This document shows positions 50,801 through 61,331 of a stretch of DNA of 64,000 bases, piece after piece. The notes below the pieces were generated by a model, which saw nothing but the letters and a program-made list of their open reading frames with translations, searched no databases and was not told where the DNA came from. The stretch comes from Polaribacter cellanae (GTDB lineage Bacteria > Bacteroidota > Bacteroidia > Flavobacteriales > Flavobacteriaceae). Numbering within the stretch: the first letter of the stretch is position 1; every line of letters starts with the position of its first letter. The translations under genes were made by a program, and so were the position numbers. Location of the stretch: NCBI RefSeq assembly GCF_017569185.1, contig NZ_CP071869.1:3648001-3712000 (forward strand). The letters are read 5' to 3'.

Positions 50801-53800
50801 TTGGCAACGAAAAACACTACTGAAAGAATCAACTTCGCTACTTCTCAAATGATTAAAGAATACCCAGATTTTTTGGATATTCAGGTAAAGTCTTTTCAAG
50901 ACTTTTTCCAGCTTCAAACAAAGGCAGAAGAAAGAGGCGAAGAAGGTTTGTACAAAACCTTTATGGATAACTTTCCAATTACAGATACAAGAAACCAATT
51001 TGTATTAGAATTTTTAGACTACTTTGTAGACCCACCAAGATACTCCATTCAAGAATGTATTGAGAGAGGGTTAACACACAGTGTGCCTTTAAAAGCACGC
51101 CTTAAATTGTATTGTACAGACCCTGAACACGAAGATTTCGAAACAATCGTTCAAGATGTTTATTTGGGTACAATTCCTTATATGACTAATTCTGGAACCT
51201 TTGTTATAAATGGTGCAGAACGTGTAGTAGTATCTCAATTACACAGATCTCCAGGAGTTTTCTTTGGACAATCATTCCACGCAAACGGTACAAAATTATA
51301 CTCTGCAAGAGTTATTCCTTTTAAAGGATCTTGGATAGAGTTTGCAACCGATATCAATCAAGTAATGTATGCTTATATTGATAGAAAGAAAAAATTACCA
51401 GTAACCACATTATTCAGAGCCATTGGTTTTGAAAGAGATAAAGACATTTTAGAAATCTTTGACCTTGCAGAAGAGGTAAAAGTTTCTAAAGCTGGATTAA
51501 AGAAAGTATTAGGTAGAAAGTTAGCTGCTAGAGTTTTAAAAACTTGGCATGAAGATTTCGTAGATGAAGATACTGGAGAAGTTGTATCTATCGAAAGAAA
51601 TGAGATTGTTTTTGATCGTGATACAGTTCTAGAAAAAGAACATATAGACGAAATAATAGAAGCTGGTGCTAAAACGGTTTTACTTCATAAAGAAGATAAC
51701 CACATGGCAGATTATGCGATTATTCATAATACATTACAAAAAGATCCTACAAACTCCGAGAAAGAAGCTGTAGAACATATTTATAGACAATTGCGTAATG
51801 CAGAACCGCCAGATGAGGAGACTGCAAGAGGCATTATAGATAAGTTGTTCTTTTCTGAACAACGTTATAATTTAGGTGAAGTTGGTCGTTTTAGAATGAA
51901 TACGAAACTTCAGTTGAACGAACCAATGGATCAGAAAGTATTATCGAAATTAGATATTATTACCATTATAAAATATTTAATTGAGTTAATAAATTCTAAA
52001 GCTGAGGTAGATGATATTGACCACTTATCTAACAGACGTGTAAGAACTGTTGGAGAACAATTGGCAGGTCAGTTTGGTGTTGGTTTAGCAAGAATGGCAA
52101 GAACCATTCGTGAGCGTATGAATGTACGTGATAACGAAGTATTTACACCAATCGATTTAATTAATGCAAAAACATTATCATCTGTAATTAATTCTTTCTT
52201 CGGAACGAATCAGTTATCGCAGTTTATGGATCAAACGAATCCATTAGCAGAAATTACACACAAACGTCGTTTATCTGCACTTGGACCAGGAGGTTTATCC
52301 AGAGAAAGAGCAGGATTCGAGGTTCGTGATGTGCACTACACGCACTATGGGCGTTTATGTCCAATTGAAACTCCAGAAGGACCAAATATTGGTTTAATTT
52401 CTTCACTTTCAGTATTTGCAAAGGTAAATAATTTAGGTTTTATTGAAACCCCTTATAGAAAAGTAAATGAAGGTGTTGTTGCAAATGAAGAGCCTATTTA
52501 TTTAAGTGCAGAAGAAGAAGAAGGAATGCGTTTTGCGCAATCTAACATCGAATTAGACGATAAAGGTGCTTTCAAAGAAGAAAGAATAATTTCTAGAGAA
52601 GGTGGTGATTTTCCAGTTGTAACTCCGCAAGAAGTTCAATATATGGATGTTGCTCCGAATCAAATTGCATCAATATCTGCATCTTTAATTCCTTTCTTGG
52701 AACATGATGATGCTAACCGTGCATTAATGGGATCGAATATGATGCGTCAAGCAGTTCCATTATTACGTCCAGAAGCTCCAATTGTAGGAACAGGATTAGA
52801 ACGAAGAGTTGCAAAAGACTCTCGTATTTTAATTAATGCAGAAGGAAATGGAGTCGTTGAATATGTAGATGCAAATAAAATTACAATTAAATACGATAGA
52901 ACAGAGGAAGAAAGAATGGTTAGTTTCGATTCTGATGAAGTTTCTTATAATTTAATTAAATTTAGAAAAACCAATCAAGGAACGTCTATTAACTTAAAGC
53001 CGATTGTAGAAAAAGGTGATAGAGTTTCTGAAGGACAAGTTCTTTGTGAAGGTTATGCAACACAAAAAGGAGAATTAGCTCTAGGTAGAAATATGAAAGT
53101 AGCCTTTATGCCTTGGAAAGGGTATAACTTTGAGGATGCAATTGTAATTTCTGAAAAAGTAGTTCGTGAAGATATATTTACCTCTATACATATTGATGAG
53201 TATTCCTTAGATGTTAGAGATACAAAATTAGGAACTGAAGAGTTAACCAATGATATTCCTAACGTTTCTGAAGATGCAACAAGCAATTTAGATGAAAATG
53301 GAATGATAAGAATTGGAGCAGAAGTGAATCCTGGTGATATCTTAATTGGTAAAATTACACCAAAAGGAGAATCTGATCCAACTCCAGAAGAAAAATTATT
53401 ACGTGCTATTTTTGGTGATAAAGCAGGAGATGTAAAAGACGCATCTTTAAAAGCTTCTCCATCATTAAGAGGTGTAGTAATTGATAAAAAATTATTTAAA
53501 AGAGCTGTAAAAGATAAGAACAAGAGATTAAGAGATAAAGAAGCAGTTACTGCTTTAGAAGCTTCTTTTGTATCTAAATTCGAAGGCTTAAAAGATGAGT
53601 TAATTGAGAAATTATTCACTTTAATTAGTGGAAAAACATCTCAAGGAGTATTTAACGATTTAGGCGAAGAAGTATTACCAAAAGGTAAGAAATATACACT
53701 TAAAATGTTAAACTCTGTAGACGATTATGTACACTTAACAGGCTCTTGGACAACAGATAAAGAATTAAACGATTATGTAGGTGAATTAGTTCACAACTAC

Positions 53801-54610
53801 AAAATTAAAGTAAACGATTTACAAGGTTCTTTACGTCGTCAAAAATTTACAATCTCTGTAGGAGATGAATTACCAGCAGGAATTTTAAAACTAGCTAAAG
53901 TTTACATCGCCAAAAAACGGAAGTTAAAAGTAGGTGATAAAATGGCTGGTCGTCACGGAAATAAAGGTATTGTTGCTAGAATTGTAAGAGCAGAAGATAT
54001 GCCTTTCTTAGAAGATGGAACTCCAGTAGACATCGTTTTAAATCCATTAGGTGTACCATCTCGTATGAACATTGGTCAAATTTATGAGACTGTTCTTGGT
54101 TGGGCAGGTCAAAAATTAGATAAAAAGTATGCAACACCAATTTTTGATGGAGCATCTTTAGATCAAATTAATGCATATACAGATGAAGCAGGTGTTCCAA
54201 GATTTGGACACACTTACTTATATGATGGAGGAACAGGAAAACGTTTCGATCAGCCAGCAACAGTTGGTATTATTTATATGATTAAGTTAGGTCACATGAT
54301 TGAAGATAAAATGCACGCGCGTTCTATTGGACCTTATTCATTAATTACACAACAACCATTAGGTGGTAAGGCACAATTTGGTGGTCAACGTTTTGGAGAG
54401 ATGGAAGTTTGGGCACTTGAGGCATATGGAGCATCAAGTATCTTAAGAGAAATCTTAACTGTAAAATCAGATGATGTTATGGGAAGAGCTAAAACATACG
54501 AAAGTATTGTTAAAGGGGAGTCTATGCCAGAACCAGGTTTACCAGAATCATTTAACGTATTAATGCACGAATTAAAAGGTTTAGGATTAGACGTTAGATT
54601 AGAAGAATAA
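50801..54610 (+). CDS. rpoB: DNA-directed RNA polymerase subunit beta (TTG start)
   Basis: A 1269-residue subunit from TTG 50801 ([20 protein letters not shown], the normal flavobacterial N-terminus). Signatures include [20 protein letters not shown] and [20 protein letters not shown] (the rifampicin-binding region), [40 protein letters not shown] and [20 protein letters not shown]. Residues around the rifampicin pocket look like wild type ([22 protein letters not shown]). It forms the catalytic core with rpoC. Confidence 0.98.
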   Translation: MATKNTTERINFATSQMIKEYPDFLDIQVKSFQDFFQLQTKAEERGEEGLYKTFMDNFPITDTRNQFVLEFLDYFVDPPRYSIQECIERGLTHSVPLKARLKLYCTDPEHEDFETIVQDVYLGTIPYMTNSGTFVINGAERVVVSQLHRSPGVFFGQSFHANGTKLYSARVIPFKGSWIEFATDINQVMYAYIDRKKKLPVTTLFRAIGFERDKDILEIFDLAEEVKVSKAGLKKVLGRKLAARVLKTWHEDFVDEDTGEVVSIERNEIVFDRDTVLEKEHIDEIIEAGAKTVLLHKEDNHMADYAIIHNTLQKDPTNSEKEAVEHIYRQLRNAEPPDEETARGIIDKLFFSEQRYNLGEVGRFRMNTKLQLNEPMDQKVLSKLDIITIIKYLIELINSKAEVDDIDHLSNRRVRTVGEQLAGQFGVGLARMARTIRERMNVRDNEVFTPIDLINAKTLSSVINSFFGTNQLSQFMDQTNPLAEITHKRRLSALGPGGLSRERAGFEVRDVHYTHYGRLCPIETPEGPNIGLISSLSVFAKVNNLGFIETPYRKVNEGVVANEEPIYLSAEEEEGMRFAQSNIELDDKGAFKEERIISREGGDFPVVTPQEVQYMDVAPNQIASISASLIPFLEHDDANRALMGSNMMRQAVPLLRPEAPIVGTGLERRVAKDSRILINAEGNGVVEYVDANKITIKYDRTEEERMVSFDSDEVSYNLIKFRKTNQGTSINLKPIVEKGDRVSEGQVLCEGYATQKGELALGRNMKVAFMPWKGYNFEDAIVISEKVVREDIFTSIHIDEYSLDVRDTKLGTEELTNDIPNVSEDATSNLDENGMIRIGAEVNPGDILIGKITPKGESDPTPEEKLLRAIFGDKAGDVKDASLKASPSLRGVVIDKKLFKRAVKDKNKRLRDKEAVTALEASFVSKFEGLKDELIEKLFTLISGKTSQGVFNDLGEEVLPKGKKYTLKMLNSVDDYVHLTGSWTTDKELNDYVGELVHNYKIKVNDLQGSLRRQKFTISVGDELPAGILKLAKVYIAKKRKLKVGDKMAGRHGNKGIVARIVRAEDMPFLEDGTPVDIVLNPLGVPSRMNIGQIYETVLGWAGQKLDKKYATPIFDGASLDQINAYTDEAGVPRFGHTYLYDGGTGKRFDQPATVGIIYMIKLGHMIEDKMHARSIGPYSLITQQPLGGKAQFGGQRFGEMEVWALEAYGASSILREILTVKSDDVMGRAKTYESIVKGESMPEPGLPESFNVLMHELKGLGLDVRLEE

Positions 54611-54619
54611 TTTTTAATA

Positions 54620-54699
54620 GTAAGCAGTATAACAGTCTGCAGTTTGCAGTCCACTTTTAGTGATGTAAACTAAAGACTGCTAACTGAAGACTGAAGACT
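54620..54699. repeat. ACTG-rich inverted repeat between rpoB and rpoC
   Basis: AGTCTGCAGTTTGCAGTC (54634-54651) pairs with GACTGCTAACTGAAGACT (54675-54692) at 16 of 18 positions, around a 23-base loop. Direct GACTGAA copies follow. It occupies almost the whole 97-base gap between rpoB and rpoC and belongs with the ACTG-rich blocks at 8395-8464 and 35196-35229. Confidence 0.8.
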
Positions 54700-54707
54700 A
54701 TAAAAAC

Positions 54708-57700
54708 ATGGCAAGAAAACAAGAGAAGTACACTGTAAAAAAGTTTAATAAAATCTCGATTGGTTTATCATCTCCAGAAGCAATTTTAGAAGCTTCAAGA
54801 GGAGAGGTGTTAAAACCAGAAACTATAAATTATCGAACACACAAACCAGAAAGAGATGGTTTATTTTGTGAGCGTATTTTTGGTCCTGTAAAGGATTACG
54901 AATGTGCTTGTGGAAAATACAAAAGAATTCGTTATAAAGGAATCGTTTGTGATAGATGTGGGGTCGAAGTAACAGAAAAGAAAGTACGTAGAGATAGAGT
55001 AGGGCACATTAATTTAGTGGTTCCTGTTGCTCATATTTGGTACTTTAGATCATTACCTAACAAAATGGGATACCTTTTAGGTTTGCCATCTAAAAAGTTA
55101 GATATGATAATTTACTACGAACGTTACGTAGTAATTCAACCAGGTATTGCAAAAGGACCTGAAGGTGAACCGTTACAAAAAATGGACTTCTTAACAGAAG
55201 AAGAATACTTGGATATTGTTGATGAGTTACCACAAGAAAATCAATATAAAGATGATGCAGACCCAGATAAGTTTATCGCTAAAATGGGTGCAGAATGTTT
55301 AATTGATTTATTAGCACGTATCGATTTAGATGCTTTGTCTTTTGAATTAAGGCACAAAGCAAATACAGAAACATCTAAACAACGTAAAACAGAAGCACTA
55401 AAACGTTTAAATGTTGTTGAAGCATTCAGAGATTCTCAAAAAAATAGAGAAAACAATCCTGAGTGGATGATTATGAAGGCAGTACCAGTAATTCCACCAG
55501 AATTACGTCCATTAGTACCTTTAGATGGTGGCCGTTTCGCAACATCAGATTTAAATGATTTATATAGAAGAGTAATTATTAGAAACAATCGTTTAAAAAG
55601 ATTGGTTGAGATAAAAGCTCCTGAAGTTATTTTACGTAACGAAAAGCGTATGTTACAAGAATCTGTAGATTCATTATTTGACAACACACGTAAATCATCA
55701 GCAGTAAAAACAGAATCTAACAGACCTTTAAAATCTTTATCAGATTCATTAAAAGGTAAACAAGGACGTTTCCGTCAGAATTTATTAGGAAAACGTGTAG
55801 ATTATTCAGCACGTTCTGTAATTGTTGTTGGGCCAGAATTAAAACTATCAGAATGTGGTATCCCAAAAGATATGGCAGCTGAATTGTACAAGCCTTTTGT
55901 AATTAGAAAACTAATTGAAAGAGGAATTGTAAAAACAGTAAAATCTGCTAAGAAAATAATAGATAGAAAAGAACCAGTTGTTTGGGATATTTTAGAAAAT
56001 GTAATTAAAGGACATCCAGTTTTATTAAACAGAGCTCCTACCTTACACAGATTGGGTATACAAGCATTTCAACCAAAATTAATTGAAGGAAAAGCAATTC
56101 AACTACACCCATTAGTTTGTACTGCCTTTAATGCCGATTTTGATGGAGATCAAATGGCGGTTCACTTACCATTAGGACCAGAAGCTATATTAGAAGCACA
56201 AATATTAATGTTGGCTTCACATAATATCTTAAACCCTGCCAATGGTGCACCAGTAACTGTACCTTCTCAGGATATGGTACTTGGTTTATACTATATGACA
56301 AAAGAAAGAATTTCTACTCCAGAAGTACCAATTAAAGGAGAAGGATTAACTTTCTATTCACCAGAAGAAGTAACGATTGCTTTTAACGAAGAAAAAGTTG
56401 ACTTAAATGCTGGTATTAAAGTAAGAACTTACGATGTTGATGAGAATGGAGAACAAGTTAGAAAAATTATAAAAACTACTGTTGGTAGAGTTTTATTTAA
56501 CGAAAAAGTTCCTCCTGCTGCTGGTTACATTAATGAAGTATTAACTAAGAAAAACTTACGTGGAATTATTGGTGGAATTTTAAAAGCTACAGATATTCCT
56601 ACAACAGGAGAATTCTTAGATCAAATAAAAAATATGGGATATAAATTCGCCTTCCAAGGTGGTTTATCTTTCTCTTTAGGGGATATTATTATTCCTGATG
56701 AAAAACAATCTATGATTGATGAAGCCAACAAAGAAGTGGATATCATCGTAGGAAACTATAATATGGGTATGTTAACGCAAAAAGAGCGTTACAATCAGGT
56801 AATTGATGTTTGGGGATCTACCAACAATAGATTAACCGAATTATCTATGAAGAATTTGCGTGAAGACCAGCAAGGTTTCAACTCAGTGTACATGATGCTT
56901 GATTCTGGAGCAAGGGGTTCTAAAGAACAAATTCGTCAGTTAACAGGTATGCGTGGATTAATGGCGAAACCTAAAAAATCTACAGCAGGTGGTGGAGAAA
57001 TTATTGAAAACCCAATTCTTTCTAACTTTAAAGAAGGTTTATCGATTTTAGAATACTTTATTTCAACTCACGGTGCACGTAAAGGATTGGCAGATACCGC
57101 TTTAAAAACGGCAGATGCAGGTTACTTAACACGTAGATTGGTAGATGTTTCTCAAGATGTTATTATTAATGAAGAAGATTGTGGAACTTTAAGAGGATTA
57201 GAAGTAGCTCCATTGAAGAAAAATGATGAGATTGTAGAATCTTTAGCAGACAGAATCGAAGGAAGAATTTCTTTAAACAACGTTTATCATCCATTAACAG
57301 ACGAACTTCTTTTAGAAGCAAATCAGCCAATTACATCTCAATTAGCAGAGGCTGTTGATAAGTCTGGAATTGATAGTGTAGAAGTAAGATCTCCATTATC
57401 ATGTGAGTCTTCCAAAGGTATTTGTGCAAAATGTTACGGACAGAGTTTATCTACTCGTAATAAAGTACAAATTGGTGAGGCAGTTGGTGTAATTGCAGCA
57501 CAATCTATTGGAGAACCAGGTACACAGTTAACATTACGTACATTCCACGTTGGTGGGGTTGCAGGTAACATTTCAGAAGACAATAAGCTTGTTGCGAAGT
57601 TCGATGGAAATGTAACTATAGAAGATTTAAGAACAGTAGTAGGTAAAGATAGTGATGGAAACGAAGTAGATATCGTTATTTCTAGAACTGCCGAAATTAA

Positions 57701-58982
57701 AATTGTAGATAAGAAAACAGGAATTACACAAAGTACAAATATTTTACCTTATGGTTCTATTATTTTTGATAAAGATAGAAAGACCATCAAAAAAGGAGAT
57801 GCTATTGTACAATGGGATCCATTTAATGGTGTAATTGTTTCTGAATTCGGTGGAAAAGTGAAGTTTGACAATTTAGAGCAAGGAATCAACTACTCTGTAG
57901 AAATTGATGAACAAACAGGTTTCCAAGAAAAAGTAATGATCGATTCTAAGAACAAGAAAATTATCGCGTCTTTAATTATAGAAGATAAAGATGGTAACGC
58001 TTTACGTTCTTACAGTTTACCAGTAGGTGCACACTTAATGGTAAGTGATGGAGATAAAGTAGAACAAGGCCATACTTTAGTTAAAATACCAAGAAAATCT
58101 GGTAAAGCAGGAGATATTACTGGAGGTTTACCACGTGTAACAGAATTATTCGAAGCACGTAATCCTTCTAACCCTTCTGTAGTTTCAGAGATTGATGGTG
58201 TTGTATCTTTCGGAAAAATTAAAAGAGGAAATAGAGAAATTATTGTTGAATCTAAAACAGAAGACGTTAGAAAGTATTTAGTAAAACTATCGAACCAGAT
58301 TTTAGTTCAAGAAAATGACTTTATTAAAGCAGGAATGCCATTATCAGACGGAGCAACAACGCCTTCAGATATTTTAAGAATTAAAGGACCATCTGCAGTA
58401 CAAGAATACTTAGTAAACGAAATACAAGAAGTATATCGTCTACAGGGTGTAAAAATTAACGACAAACATTTTGAAGTTGTAGTTCGTCAAATGATGCGTA
58501 AAGTTAGAATTATAGATTCTGGAGACACATTGTTCCTAGAAAATCAATTAATTCATAAAAACGACTTTATCGAAGAAAACGATGCAATTTATGGAATGAA
58601 AGTTATTGAAAGTGCTGGGGATTCTGAAAACTTAAAAGAAGGGCAAATTATTTCTGCACGTCAACTAAGAGACGAAAATTCTTTATTAAGAAGAAACGAT
58701 AAGAATTTAGTAGAAGCAAGAGATGCAAAACCAGCAACAGCAGAGCAAGTTTTACAAGGTATTACAAGAGCTTCCTTACAAACAAAATCGTTTATTTCTG
58801 CAGCTTCTTTCCAAGAAACTACAAAAGTATTAAACGAAGCTGCTGTAAGTGGTAAAGTAGATACTTTAGAAGGCTTGAAAGAGAATGTAATTGTTGGTAA
58901 GAAAATACCAGCAGGAACAGGAATGAGAGCTTACGATAAAATAATCGTAGGACCTAAAGACGAAATAGAACAAAGTTTCTAA
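54708..58982 (+). CDS. rpoC: DNA-directed RNA polymerase subunit beta-prime
   Basis: A 1424-residue subunit. Its parts are an N-terminal zinc ribbon ([20 protein letters not shown]), the rudder and lid region, the catalytic [19 protein letters not shown] with the three Mg2+-binding aspartates, the trigger-loop region, a second zinc site ([16 protein letters not shown]), and [20 protein letters not shown] followed by RTFHVGGVA. The C-terminal end is [14 protein letters not shown]. It forms the active site with rpoB. Confidence 0.98.
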   Translation: MARKQEKYTVKKFNKISIGLSSPEAILEASRGEVLKPETINYRTHKPERDGLFCERIFGPVKDYECACGKYKRIRYKGIVCDRCGVEVTEKKVRRDRVGHINLVVPVAHIWYFRSLPNKMGYLLGLPSKKLDMIIYYERYVVIQPGIAKGPEGEPLQKMDFLTEEEYLDIVDELPQENQYKDDADPDKFIAKMGAECLIDLLARIDLDALSFELRHKANTETSKQRKTEALKRLNVVEAFRDSQKNRENNPEWMIMKAVPVIPPELRPLVPLDGGRFATSDLNDLYRRVIIRNNRLKRLVEIKAPEVILRNEKRMLQESVDSLFDNTRKSSAVKTESNRPLKSLSDSLKGKQGRFRQNLLGKRVDYSARSVIVVGPELKLSECGIPKDMAAELYKPFVIRKLIERGIVKTVKSAKKIIDRKEPVVWDILENVIKGHPVLLNRAPTLHRLGIQAFQPKLIEGKAIQLHPLVCTAFNADFDGDQMAVHLPLGPEAILEAQILMLASHNILNPANGAPVTVPSQDMVLGLYYMTKERISTPEVPIKGEGLTFYSPEEVTIAFNEEKVDLNAGIKVRTYDVDENGEQVRKIIKTTVGRVLFNEKVPPAAGYINEVLTKKNLRGIIGGILKATDIPTTGEFLDQIKNMGYKFAFQGGLSFSLGDIIIPDEKQSMIDEANKEVDIIVGNYNMGMLTQKERYNQVIDVWGSTNNRLTELSMKNLREDQQGFNSVYMMLDSGARGSKEQIRQLTGMRGLMAKPKKSTAGGGEIIENPILSNFKEGLSILEYFISTHGARKGLADTALKTADAGYLTRRLVDVSQDVIINEEDCGTLRGLEVAPLKKNDEIVESLADRIEGRISLNNVYHPLTDELLLEANQPITSQLAEAVDKSGIDSVEVRSPLSCESSKGICAKCYGQSLSTRNKVQIGEAVGVIAAQSIGEPGTQLTLRTFHVGGVAGNISEDNKLVAKFDGNVTIEDLRTVVGKDSDGNEVDIVISRTAEIKIVDKKTGITQSTNILPYGSIIFDKDRKTIKKGDAIVQWDPFNGVIVSEFGGKVKFDNLEQGINYSVEIDEQTGFQEKVMIDSKNKKIIASLIIEDKDGNALRSYSLPVGAHLMVSDGDKVEQGHTLVKIPRKSGKAGDITGGLPRVTELFEARNPSNPSVVSEIDGVVSFGKIKRGNREIIVESKTEDVRKYLVKLSNQILVQENDFIKAGMPLSDGATTPSDILRIKGPSAVQEYLVNEIQEVYRLQGVKINDKHFEVVVRQMMRKVRIIDSGDTLFLENQLIHKNDFIEENDAIYGMKVIESAGDSENLKEGQIISARQLRDENSLLRRNDKNLVEARDAKPATAEQVLQGITRASLQTKSFISAASFQETTKVLNEAAVSGKVDTLEGLKENVIVGKKIPAGTGMRAYDKIIVGPKDEIEQSF

Positions 58983-59011
58983 ACATAACGTGTAAACGTT
59001 TAAATATTTAA

Positions 59012-59063
59012 AAAGTTGAATTGTTTACTGTAAGTTAATTATAGTTTCAATTCAGCTTTTTTT
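59012..59063 (+). terminator. Terminator of the rpoBC operon
   Basis: AAAGTTGAATTG (59012-59023) pairs with CAATTCAGCTTT (59048-59059), one G-U pair, with a 24-base loop and a T run to 59063. Confidence 0.78.
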
Positions 59064-59074
59064 ATGCTATCTCC

Positions 59075-59121
59075 TCGAGCGCAGTCGAGAGGTTTATAAT
59101 AGAGGTTTCGACTGCGCTCGA
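59075..59121. repeat. Perfect inverted pair of TCGAGCGCAGTCGA
   Basis: TCGAGCGCAGTCGA (59075-59088) faces TCGACTGCGCTCGA (59108-59121), a perfect 14-bp inverted repeat with a 19-base spacer. It lies between the rpoBC terminator and the DUF3467 gene. Related copies are at 10187-10262 and 35274-35287. Confidence 0.88.
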
Positions 59122-59139
59122 CCTGACAAATTTATTAAA

Positions 59140-59451
59140 ATGGAAGAAAATCAAAACAAAGAAGGGCAATTAAATATAGAGCTAGATCAAGAAGTAGCAG
59201 AAGGAACGTATTCTAATTTGGCAATAATTAATCATTCTGTATCAGAATTTATTGTCGATTTTATAAACATTATGCCAGGTGTACCAAAGGCAAAAGTAAA
59301 ATCGAGAATTATATTAACACCACAGCATGCAAAAAGATTAACACAAGCATTGGCAGACAATGTTCGTAAGTTCGAAGAAGCTCATGGAGAAATAAAAGAC
59401 TATGAGCAACCACCAATTCCAATGAATTTTGGTCCTACAGGACAGGCTTAA
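59140..59451 (+). CDS. DUF3467 domain-containing protein
   Basis: A 103-residue acidic protein with LNIELDQEVAEGTYSNLAII, SVSEFIVDFINIMPGVPKAK and VKSRIILTPQHAKRLTQALA, the DUF3467 signature. The family is small and widespread, with no established function. Its position directly after rpoC is common in Bacteroidota. Confidence 0.88.
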   Translation: MEENQNKEGQLNIELDQEVAEGTYSNLAIINHSVSEFIVDFINIMPGVPKAKVKSRIILTPQHAKRLTQALADNVRKFEEAHGEIKDYEQPPIPMNFGPTGQA

Positions 59452-59462
59452 ACATTAAAATT

Positions 59463-59497
59463 AAAAAAGTGAAATTTATAATATTTCGCTTTTTTTT
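59463..59497. terminator. Bidirectional terminator between DUF3467 and the XRE regulator
   Basis: AAAAAAGTGAAAT (59463-59475) pairs with ATTTCGCTTTTTT (from 59483), one G-U pair, with A and T runs on both sides. It serves the convergent genes on either side and overlaps the stop codon of the regulator gene. Confidence 0.78.
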
Positions 59498-59841
59498 ATG
59501 GCTAGCAATTCTTTCTCTAAAGAAGAAATATAAATATCTTTTTCTTGCAAACGAAGTTCGTAATGAGAGACTAATTTTTTTATGGTTAGCCTTTTTTGCC
59601 GTTTTTTTTGAATGGAATTCTCTTGAGAATTAATATTTAAAAAAGTATTTAATTCTAATTGGTATAAGCTGCAAATATCTTTAAGGTGTAAAAGCCAAGT
59701 ATTACACAATCCTTTTTCAATTCTGGCATAGGTAGATTGCGATATGCCAAGATGTTCTGCGACAACTTCTTGCGACCATTTTTTCTCTTTTCTAAAATCT
59801 TTTAATTTTTTGGCAATAATAGGGGTTAAAAAAGTATCCAT
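59476..59841 (-). CDS. XRE-type helix-turn-helix regulator
   Basis: A 121-residue protein. Residues 8-62 form a Cro/C1-type helix-turn-helix (LKDFRKEKKWSQEVVAEHLG, ISQSTYARIEKGL). A lysine-rich linker and a C-terminal coiled-coil-like helix (YELRLQEKDIYISSLEKELL) follow. It is transcribed away from the peptide cluster that starts at 60115, with a shared 273-bp gap, so it may regulate that cluster, though nothing shows this directly. The effector is unknown. Confidence 0.85.
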   Translation of the reverse strand: MDTFLTPIIAKKLKDFRKEKKWSQEVVAEHLGISQSTYARIEKGLCNTWLLHLKDICSLYQLELNTFLNINSQENSIQKKRQKRLTIKKLVSHYELRLQEKDIYISSLEKELLAIKKSEIL

Positions 59842-60021
59842 TTTTCTTTTTCTATAAAGGTAAAAAAAATATTTACAAACAATTATTTTTGTTTATAAAA
59901 CAATTTTTAAATGTTAAAAATTTATTAAAAAAATACTTTTTATTGAAAAAGATTAAGGGCTAAGTGTTTGTATTTCATTATTTTATAATTTTATGCAAAA
60001 AATGAATAATTTTTACCCAAT

Positions 60022-60060
60022 AAGTGAATAACACTTTACCTAGCTTTCTTTCTAACTTTG
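60022..60060 (+). promoter_or_regulatory. Candidate promoter and operator of the peptide gene
   Basis: TAACTTTG at 60053-60060 fits the -7 consensus TAnnTTTG. About 17 bases upstream, overlapping the -33 zone, lies the small palindrome AAGTG-AATAA-CACTT (60022-60036). No clear -33 TTG is visible. The palindrome could be an operator for the divergent XRE regulator; this is inference only. Confidence 0.4.
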
Positions 60061-60114
60061 AGGTAGTATTAATCAAATAAATACAGAAAAGTATTTATTC
60101 TAAAATATTATAAA

Positions 60115-60375
60115 ATGAATAAAATGAAATTAATTTTTGGATTAACGCTAAGTTTAGGTTTGTTAGTTTCAATGGGAACGCTTGAAAAAGGTACAGTAAC
60201 AAATGCAGGATGGGCTATTTCAAAGCTTTGTAAATCCCCTGAAGCTGTGGAAGTTGGTGCAGAAGCAGCTTATGGTGGAGTTGGTGCTTATGCAGGAGCA
60301 GAAGTTGGTGCTGAAATCGGTTGTATAGGTGGACCTGCTGGAGCAATTATTGGAGGATGTATAGGTGCTTTGTAG
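60115..60375 (+). CDS. Glycine-rich bacteriocin-like peptide precursor
   Basis: An 86-residue small protein. Residues 1-31 look like a signal or leader peptide (KLIFGLTLSLGLLVSMG, then TVTNA). The remaining 55 residues are rich in Gly and Ala, with repeated small-xxx-small spacing (GVGAYAGAEVGAEIG, GGPAGAIIGGCIGAL) and three cysteines (SKLCKS, GCIGG, GGCIG). This composition resembles the hydrophobic class II or circular bacteriocin precursors. It is followed by a hairpin terminator, then by M48 proteases and membrane proteins. I do not recognise a named family. An alternative is a membrane-interacting toxin or a signalling peptide. Confidence 0.6.
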   Translation: MNKMKLIFGLTLSLGLLVSMGTLEKGTVTNAGWAISKLCKSPEAVEVGAEAAYGGVGAYAGAEVGAEIGCIGGPAGAIIGGCIGAL

Positions 60376-60388
60376 TTAAATCTAATTT

Positions 60389-60423
60389 AAGTGTTACTTA
60401 ATTCTGTTTGAGTAGCACTTTTT
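60389..60423 (+). terminator. Intercistronic terminator after the peptide gene
   Basis: AAGTGTTACT (60389-60398) pairs with AGTAGCACTT (60411-60420), one G-U pair, and a T run follows. Placed between a small peptide gene and its larger neighbours, it would make the peptide transcript more abundant than the rest. Confidence 0.72.
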
Positions 60424-60435
60424 AATTCAATTTAA

Positions 60436-61290
60436 ATGATAAAAAATGCAATAATAACCATAGGTATTGTTTTTGTGATTTTAGGATTACAACATATTGT
60501 TCTCTTTCTTATTTCAAAAGAAAGGAAAAGATCACAGCTTAAAGAGCATCTTATATCTGTTATAGGAGCGGCTATTTTTATTGGTATTCCCTTATCTTTT
60601 TTACCATTATTAATGCCAAAAATAGCTAATAATATTAGCTACCTAATTATTATCTTTATTCTATTGTCATCTATAATAGTTTCTTATTGGTTCGTTATTA
60701 ATCCATTAAAGTATGTATTTCGTCCGAATAAATTTACTAGAGACAATTTATTAGAGGAAGAAATACAACGAGAAGGATGTCCTTTTAAAATTTATTTTAC
60801 CAATATGGTTGAGAATAATGCTTTTGCAACGGGTATTATTCCTTTTTATAAAATTATTGTTATTGGTAATAATCTAAAAGAAGAATTAAGTAAAGAAGAG
60901 TTAAAGGCTGTTATTTATCATGAAATAGGACATCATAAAAATAAACATATTTTAAAATTGTTTGTCGTAAGTGTAATATTACAAACCTTCGTTTTTTTAC
61001 TATTTTTTAAGATTAATCAAATACATTTTACCCATGCGTTTATGGAGCCAATAATGGTTGGAATAAATGGTGCTTTTATAGGTTTTGTTTTTTATTATGT
61101 TCCAAGTAAAATTTCTTATCAATTTGAATATCAGGCAGACAATTATGCTGCAAATAAGTATAGTAAAATAGCTACCATAGGTGCTTTAAAAAGATTAGAT
61201 GAAATTTCTAATGGCGTACTTACCAAAGGAAATGCTACACATCCTAAATTAGAAAAAAGGCTTCAAAGTCTAGAAAAAAATGAAAGTTAA
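60436..61290 (+). CDS. M48 family membrane metalloprotease, copy 1
   Basis: A 284-residue protein with membrane helices at about 5-27, 38-58, 66-90 and 175-215. The zinc site is VIYHEIGHHKNKH (HExxH at about 162-166), and the distal glutamate lies in QFEYQADNYAANKY. This is the HtpX/Ste24 (M48) layout with the active site on the cytoplasmic face or in the membrane. It lies 60 bases downstream of the peptide gene. A second copy follows with an exact 896-bp offset, so the pair arose by tandem duplication. A role in cleaving the peptide leader is an inference from position. Confidence 0.83.
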   Translation: MIKNAIITIGIVFVILGLQHIVLFLISKERKRSQLKEHLISVIGAAIFIGIPLSFLPLLMPKIANNISYLIIIFILLSSIIVSYWFVINPLKYVFRPNKFTRDNLLEEEIQREGCPFKIYFTNMVENNAFATGIIPFYKIIVIGNNLKEELSKEELKAVIYHEIGHHKNKHILKLFVVSVILQTFVFLLFFKINQIHFTHAFMEPIMVGINGAFIGFVFYYVPSKISYQFEYQADNYAANKYSKIATIGALKRLDEISNGVLTKGNATHPKLEKRLQSLEKNES

Positions 61291-61327
61291 TAAATATCAG
61301 TTGATTATTATTTTTAAAAATTTTTAA
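61280..61327 (+). pseudogene. Truncated copy of the 5' end of the SpoIIM-like gene
   Basis: Beginning at the ATG that overlaps the end of M48 copy 1, the frame reads MKVNKYQLIIIFKNF and stops at 61325-61327. The intact gene at 62176 begins MKVNKYHLAIV in the same relation to M48 copy 2. It is a leftover of the duplication unit. Confidence 0.7.
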
Positions 61328-61331
61328 TAAA

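Noticed and set aside
51601..52400. Possible rifampicin-resistance change in rpoB
   Set aside because: The residues visible around the binding pocket match the normal sequence.
53053..53619. Long reverse-strand reading frame inside rpoB
   Set aside because: It lies fully inside rpoB with no family-like sequence; a codon-bias shadow of the real gene.
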